The position numbers and the translations under genes were made by a program. From CAYQQQ01 sp964420125 (GTDB taxonomy: Bacteria > Actinomycetota > Acidimicrobiia > Acidimicrobiales > Microtrichaceae), in NCBI GenBank assembly GCA_964420125.1, contig CAYQQQ010000014.1:32907-96906 (forward strand): 64,000 nucleotides of DNA, read 5' to 3'. The notes under the pieces are model-generated. The model was not told where the DNA came from. It searched no databases and saw only the letters and a list, made by a program, of their open reading frames with translations. Each line of letters begins with the position of its first letter. The first letter of the stretch is position 1. Shown piece by piece: positions 60,257-64,000 of this stretch.

Positions 60257-60304
60257 TTCTGTTCTGCAAGAGGTGTCGTGACCGACACCTTCTGCAGAAC
60301 AGAA
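60257..60304. repeat. TTCTGTT/TTCTGCA hybrid palindrome (copy G)
   Basis: TTCTGTTCTGCA pairs perfectly with TGCAGAACAGAA, with GGTGTCG/CGACACC inside. It combines the ends of the 47-bp family with the core of copy H. It lies 26 bases after the purN stop. Confidence 0.88.
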
Positions 60305-60330
60305 CGGATGGGGGGCGGGCGGTGCGGAGG

Positions 60331-60894
60331 TCACGGCAGGCTGCCCCGCTCCAGCACGGCCGCCAGGGTCTCGGTGTAGAGGCGGCGCTCCACCTCCTTG
60401 ATCCTCTCGTGCAGCGACGCCTCGGTGTCGCCCTCGAGGACCGGAACCGCCTCCTGGGCGAGGATCGGGCCGTCGTCGACCCGCTCGGTGGCCACGTGCA
60501 CCGTGCACCCGGTGACCTTCACGCCGTGGGCGAGGGCGTCACGAACGGCGTGCCAGCCGGGGAAGGCGGGCAGCAGGGCGGGGTGGGTGTTGAGGATGTG
60601 CCCCGGGTAGGCCTCGAAGGCGGCAGGGCCCAGGATGGTGCCCCAGCCGGCCATGGCCACGAGGTCGACGTCGTGGGACTGCAGCACCTGCACCACCTGC
60701 TTGGTGAAGGCCTCCCTGTCGAAGGCGTCGCTGAAGTCGGTGCGCTCCACGACCTCGCAGGGGATGTCGTGGCGGGAGGCAACCTCCTCGGCGGGGCAGT
60801 GGCGGTCGGTCATCACCAGGCGGATGGGGAGGCCGGCGGTGGCCATGGCGTCGAGGAGGGTCCCGCTCCCGGAGGCGAGCACGGCGAGTCGCAT
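60331..60894 (-). CDS. purN: Phosphoribosylglycinamide formyltransferase PurN
   Basis: A 187-residue enzyme that formylates GAR using 10-formyl-THF. Visible are the start MRLAVLASGSGTLLDAM, the folate/substrate region VDLVAMAGWGTILGPAAFEAYPGHILNTHPALLPAFPG with the catalytic Asn and His, and HVATERVDDGPIL with the Asp. The first Asn of the usual GSGSN is Thr (GSGT), a small change. A TAGGTT box ends 8 nt before the ATG, so a leaderless mRNA is likely. It precedes purH. Confidence 0.93.
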   Translation of the reverse strand: MRLAVLASGSGTLLDAMATAGLPIRLVMTDRHCPAEEVASRHDIPCEVVERTDFSDAFDREAFTKQVVQVLQSHDVDLVAMAGWGTILGPAAFEAYPGHILNTHPALLPAFPGWHAVRDALAHGVKVTGCTVHVATERVDDGPILAQEAVPVLEGDTEASLHERIKEVERRLYTETLAAVLERGSLP

Positions 60895-60902
60895 CGCCGC
60901 CG

Positions 60903-60908
60903 AACCTA
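60903..60908 (-). promoter_or_regulatory. -10 box (TAGGTT) of purN, leaderless type
   Basis: On the minus strand TAGGTT ends 8 nt before the purN ATG at 60894. Confidence 0.5.
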
Positions 60909-60962
60909 CCAGTCACCCGCCACGCCTTCCGGCGTGCCCACCCCTCCGCCTCGCCCCACCGA

Positions 60963-61066
60963 CTGACACCCAGTTCGCACCCCAGCAGTGCACGCCGGGT
61001 GGCAGTTCGAGCTGCCCCACCGACTGACACCCGGTTCGCACCCCAACGGTGCCGGCCAGGTGGCAG
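60963..61066. repeat. 43-bp CTGACACCC palindrome, two tandem copies
   Basis: Copies at 60963-61005 and 61024-61066 both begin CTGACACCC and end GGTGGCAG, with a TTCGCACC arm and a GGTGC arm. The spacing between copies is 61 nt, and flanking bases match too, so a ~60-bp unit was duplicated. Confidence 0.85.
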
Positions 61067-61083
61067 TTCGAGTGGCGCACCCA

Positions 61084-61174
61084 GGTGACCGGGCTCGGTG
61101 ACCGGGCTCGGTGACCGGGCTCGGTGACCGGGCTCGGTGACCGGGCTCGGCGACCGGGCCCGGCGACCCGGTCG
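61084..61174. repeat. 13-nt tandem repeat array
   Basis: GGTGACCGGGCTC is repeated five times exactly (61084-61148), followed by two degenerate units beginning GGCGACC. The unit is not a multiple of three, so it is unlikely to be coding. Confidence 0.9.
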
Positions 61175-61252
61175 GGACAGGCGCTCCGACGTCGACCCCG
61201 GCCTAGCGTGCACAGCGGCCTCTCCCTGCGTTGGAAGAGAGAGCCGAACGCG

Positions 61253-62179
61253 ATGTCCTTCGCGATCATGATGGAGCATGCATCCAGGCACCTCGGCCTG
61301 TTCACCGCCGAGCACGCCACGGGACATGGCATCACCCGCCGGCAGCTCGAACGGCTCCGCCGCGAAGGGACCGCCGAGTACCTGGGTGAGGCCGTCTACC
61401 GGGTCGGAGGATCGGTCGCCTCCTGGGAGCAGCAGATGCTGGCCGCCGTGTGGCGCACCGGGCCGCATGCACTCGCGTCGCACCGTTCTGCTCTGACGCT
61501 CTACGGCCTTTCGAGGACCGGCAGGGCGCCGATCGAGGTCCAGGTGCCGAGAGGTGTCGGCCGGCACCCCACTGGGGTGCGCCAACACGAGACCCGGAAC
61601 CGCTCTGGTGCAGACATCTCGCGGATAGGGATGATCCCGGTGACCACACCCGAACGCACGATCATCGACATCGCCGGCATCGTCCCGGCGGATCGGACCG
61701 AGCGGGTGCTCGACGACGCCGTCCACAAGGGCCTCACCACCTCCAGACGGGTCGCCGATCGCTTGGGCTCGATGCCGACGAACGGCCGGAAGGGCGCGGC
61801 GGCGCTGTGGAGGTTGCTCGCAGAGCGGACGGGTGATCCCGACGAGCGGGCGAACGCCTGGGAGAACCTCATGTCGCGCCTCATCGCAGCGAGCGACCTG
61901 CCGACACCGGTGCGGCAGCACAAGGTGGTCGTGGGCGCCAACACCTACTACCTCGACTTCGGGTTCCCCGACCAGATGGTGGCGGTGGAGTGCGACAGCT
62001 CCCAGGAGCACGCCACTCCGATCGCCTACCGCCACGACCTGGATCGTCAGCACGACTGCGAGTCGCAGGGGTGGGTGTTCAAGCGCTTCATCAAGGCGCA
62101 GGCCAGCCAACACCCCGATGCCACTGTCGACAAGATCCGCGACCTGCTCCTCCAACGCGGCTGGACCCCACGGAACTGA
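61253..62179 (+). CDS. AbiEi/DUF559-type protein with nuclease-like C-terminus (second copy)
   Basis: A 308-residue protein of the same type as the one at 36808-37872. An N-terminal winged helix (HGITRRQLERLRREGTAEYLGEAVYRVGG) is followed by the AbiEi-like middle part (ASHRSALTLYGLSR; TPERTIIDIAG). The C-terminal Vsr/DUF559 fold has YYLDFGFPDQMVAVECDSSQEH with the Asp and Glu of a PD-(D/E)XK-like site, and a downstream D..R. The ATG at 61253 is used; 61268 is an alternative. It may act in defence or as a toxin-antitoxin-like regulator. Both flanks carry 43-bp palindromes, and the stop codon lies in the right-hand copy. Confidence 0.68.
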   Translation: MSFAIMMEHASRHLGLFTAEHATGHGITRRQLERLRREGTAEYLGEAVYRVGGSVASWEQQMLAAVWRTGPHALASHRSALTLYGLSRTGRAPIEVQVPRGVGRHPTGVRQHETRNRSGADISRIGMIPVTTPERTIIDIAGIVPADRTERVLDDAVHKGLTTSRRVADRLGSMPTNGRKGAAALWRLLAERTGDPDERANAWENLMSRLIAASDLPTPVRQHKVVVGANTYYLDFGFPDQMVAVECDSSQEHATPIAYRHDLDRQHDCESQGWVFKRFIKAQASQHPDATVDKIRDLLLQRGWTPRN

Positions 62180-62218
62180 CACCCCTCCCGCACCGCGACG
62201 GTGCGAACCGAGTGGCAG
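62176..62218. repeat. 43-bp CTGACACCC palindrome, third copy
   Basis: It begins CTGACACCCC and ends GAGTGGCAG, with GCACCG/CGGTGC in the core. Same length as the two copies at 60963-61066. The nuclease gene's TGA (62177-62179) is part of it. Confidence 0.82.
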
Positions 62219-62279
62219 AAGCGCAGGGACTGCGGGTGGGGAGGGTGACGGCGGGCGGGGGCGCGAGGAGGAGGGAGGG

Positions 62280-63176
62280 TCAGAGGGTCTTGATGATCTC
62301 CACCATCAGCTCGCCCGCCTCGGTGGGGTTGGCCCCCACCTTCACCCCCGCCGCGGTGAGGGCCTCCATCTTCGCCGCAGCGGTGCCCTTGCCCCCGGAG
62401 ACGATGGCGCCGGCGTGGCCCATCTTCTTGCCGGCGGGAGCGGTCTGGCCGGCGATGTAGGCGGTCACCGGCTTGCTGACCGACGAGGTGATGAACTCCG
62501 CCGCCTCCTCCTCCGCCGAGCCACCGATCTCGCCGATCATCATGATGGCGGCGGTCTCGGGGTCGGCCTCGAAGCGCTGGAGGCAGTCGATGAAGCTGGT
62601 CCCCGGCACGGGGTCGCCGCCGATGCCGACGCAGGTGGTCACCCCGATTCCCTGCAGCTTGAGCTCGTAGAGCGCCTGGTAGGTGAGGGTGCCGGAGCGG
62701 CTCACGATCCCCACGTTGGGCCTGCCCTCCTCCGGCTCCTTGGCGATGTGACCGGCGGTGATGCCGATGTTGGCGCGCCCCGGGCTGATGATGCCCGGGC
62801 AGTTGGGCCCCAGCAGCTGCACGTCGGGGAAGTCGCGGCGCAGCTTGTTGAAGAACCACGCCTCGTCCTGGGCGGGCACGCCCTCGGTGATGCACACGAT
62901 GAAGCGCACCCCGCCCTCGGCGGCCTCCATCACCGCGTCGCGCACACCGGGCGCGGGGATGAAGATGCAGCTGGCATCGGCGCCGGTCTCGGCCACGGCC
63001 TCGGCCACGGAGGCGAAGATCGGGATGCCCTCCACGTCGGTCCCGGCCTTCTTCGGGTTGGTGCCGGCCACCACCTGGGTGCCGTAGTCGCGGTTCAGCA
63101 GGCCGTAGTAGCGGCCCTGGCTGCCGGTCAGGCCCTGGTAGACGACCTTGGTGTTCTCGTCGACGAAGATGCTCAT
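62280..63176 (-). CDS. sucD: Succinate-CoA ligase alpha subunit
   Basis: A 298-residue subunit that carries the phospho-His of succinyl-CoA synthetase. The CoA-binding start has VVYQGLTGSQGRYYGLLNRDYGTQVV; GPNCPGIISPG, IGIGGDPVPGTSF and the active-site GHAGAIVSG (phosphorylated His) are all clear. It makes ATP or GTP from succinyl-CoA in the TCA cycle. It follows sucC on the minus strand with ~45 bases between. It completes a set of TCA genes in the window with mdh, icd and sdhAB. Confidence 0.96.
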   Translation of the reverse strand: MSIFVDENTKVVYQGLTGSQGRYYGLLNRDYGTQVVAGTNPKKAGTDVEGIPIFASVAEAVAETGADASCIFIPAPGVRDAVMEAAEGGVRFIVCITEGVPAQDEAWFFNKLRRDFPDVQLLGPNCPGIISPGRANIGITAGHIAKEPEEGRPNVGIVSRSGTLTYQALYELKLQGIGVTTCVGIGGDPVPGTSFIDCLQRFEADPETAAIMMIGEIGGSAEEEAAEFITSSVSKPVTAYIAGQTAPAGKKMGHAGAIVSGGKGTAAAKMEALTAAGVKVGANPTEAGELMVEIIKTL

Positions 63177-63222
63177 CGGTTCGTTCCTTCGTGTGTCGTT
63201 CTCGTCGGGTGGGTCGGGCGGC

Positions 63223-64000
63223 TCAGCCGGCCAGCGCCACCACGGTTCGGGCGGCGTCGAGCATGGTGGGCTGCATCTGCAGCGTGTCGCCGAGGTGGGG
63301 CTCGAGGATGGCCCGACCCTCCTCGGCGTTGGTGCCGTCGAGTCGGATCACGATGGGCGACTCGATGGTCACCCGGCCCAGCGCCTCCACGATGCCGTTG
63401 GCCACCTCCTCGCCGCGGGTGATGCCACCGAAGATGTTGATGAAGATGGCCTTCACGGCGGGGTCGTTGTTGATGACCTCCAGCGCACCGGCCATCACAT
63501 CCGCGTTCGCACCGCCGCCGATGTCGAGGAAGTTGGCTGCCGAGCCGCCCACCTGGTTGACCACGTCCAGGGTGCTCATGGCGAGACCGGCACCGTTGGC
63601 GATGATGCCCACCGACCCGTCGAGGCCGACGTACTGGAGGCCCTTGTCGTGGGCGGCCTGCTCACGATCGTCGCGCACCTGGGTGGCCTCGTAGTCGGCC
63701 CACTCGTGGCGGAAGGCGGCGTTGTTGTCGAGGGTGACCTTGGCGTCCAGGGCGTGCACCTCGCCGCTGGGCTTGAGGATGAGGGGGTTGATCTCCACGA
63801 GGTCGGCGTCGCCGTCGACGTAGGCCCGGTACAGCTTGACGAGGATGTCGACCGCACCGTCCTCCGCCGCCGGGTTCAGCTCGGCGGCACGCACCCACAC
63901 ACCAGCGGTGGCCTCGTCGAGGCCGTCGACCGGATCGAACCAGAACTTGGCGAAGGCGTCGGGATCGGTCTCCGCCACCGCATCCAACACCACCCCCCCC
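63223..64000 (-). CDS. sucC: Succinate-CoA ligase beta subunit, C-terminal part
   Basis: About 259 residues of the beta subunit, cut by the window's right edge. Visible are LVEINPLILKPSGEVHALDAKVTLDNNAAFRH (metal/nucleotide side), GIIANGAGLAMSTLDVVNQVGGSAANFLDIGGGA (grip for the phospho-His) and AIFINIFGGITRGEEVANGIVEAL, then RLDGTNAEEGRAIL. The incomplete start reads GG-VVLDAVAE, matching the family's GGVxIExVA. It is the first gene of the sucCD pair. Confidence 0.95.
   Translation of the reverse strand, partial: GGVVLDAVAETDPDAFAKFWFDPVDGLDEATAGVWVRAAELNPAAEDGAVDILVKLYRAYVDGDADLVEINPLILKPSGEVHALDAKVTLDNNAAFRHEWADYEATQVRDDREQAAHDKGLQYVGLDGSVGIIANGAGLAMSTLDVVNQVGGSAANFLDIGGGANADVMAGALEVINNDPAVKAIFINIFGGITRGEEVANGIVEALGRVTIESPIVIRLDGTNAEEGRAILEPHLGDTLQMQPTMLDAARTVVALAG

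Larger units (their letters stand above)
60895..61252. other. Repeat-rich intergenic region
   Basis: No gene is supported in these ~360 bases. It holds two copies of a 43-bp palindrome and a 13-nt tandem array, then TAGCGT (61204-61209), a possible -10 for the nuclease gene, with GGAAGAGAGAG as a likely ribosome site. Confidence 0.8.

Noticed and set aside
57442..60966. 1174-codon plus-strand open frame
   Set aside because: It overlaps the propeller gene in another frame and is antisense to purH and purN, which are unmistakable.
63984..64000. Poly-C at the right edge as another assembly artefact
   Set aside because: On the minus strand it reads Gly-Gly-Val-Val-Leu-Asp, the expected GGVxIE-type segment of SucC.

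Overview
This window is about 64 kb of very GC-rich DNA with dense, mostly minus-strand gene packing. Many genes start with GTG, and many neighbours share start and stop codons (ATGA, GTGA or TGATG). The F420-type LLM oxidoreductase, the SCP2 and DUF7064-like proteins, the leaderless-type promoters and the PhoP-type boxes all fit a high-GC actinobacterium. Acidimicrobiia is my best guess, but it is an inference. Two runs of exactly ten Ns, each with long poly-G/poly-C tracts beside them, show that this is a scaffolded draft or metagenome assembly.

Layout. 1-4.4 kb: end of sdhA, sdhB, a lipoprotein, a QueF-like reductase, an assembly gap, a DUF7064-like protein and an SCP2 protein. 4.4-21.4 kb: three minus-strand operons. 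The pst operon (pstC-pstA-pstB-pstS, a PstS-like protein with an LPGT plus membrane-helix tail, and a sortase-fold protein lacking the catalytic His and Cys) runs without a gap. A two-gene unit follows, with a candidate exosortase cargo and a second PstS-like protein. The third operon has five genes: a coiled-coil protein, a GT-C-like membrane protein, a Thr-rich candidate cargo, an exosortase and a GT2 glycosyltransferase. The first and third operons each start 20 nt below a four-unit, 11-nt-period PHO box. This suggests a phosphate-starvation regulon joining phosphate uptake to sorting and glycosylation of surface proteins.

21.5-43 kb: sulfatase, membrane glycosyltransferase, Fpg/Nei glycosylase, cation exchanger, malate dehydrogenase, a heterodimeric ABC exporter, a large P-loop ATPase with a helical tail, aldehyde dehydrogenase, an AbiEi/DUF559-type nuclease, isocitrate dehydrogenase, a GH43-like lipoprotein, a vapBC pair, an LLM oxidoreductase and a nuclease-ATPase remnant. 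43-54.8 kb: a type IV pilus locus (pilB, pilC, pilA, pilT, pilD and three minor-pilin-like proteins, two of them very large). 55-64 kb: metF, folD, a beta-propeller lipoprotein, purH, purN, a second DUF559-type nuclease, sucD and partial sucC.

Between 26 and 60 kb, nine 38-48 bp palindromes of one family (TTCTGTT at one end, AACAGAA at the other) sit in intergenic gaps, mostly just downstream of stop codons. A second, 43-bp palindrome family flanks the nuclease gene at 61 kb. Several promoters place a TANNNT box 6-9 nt before the start codon, as expected for leaderless mRNAs.
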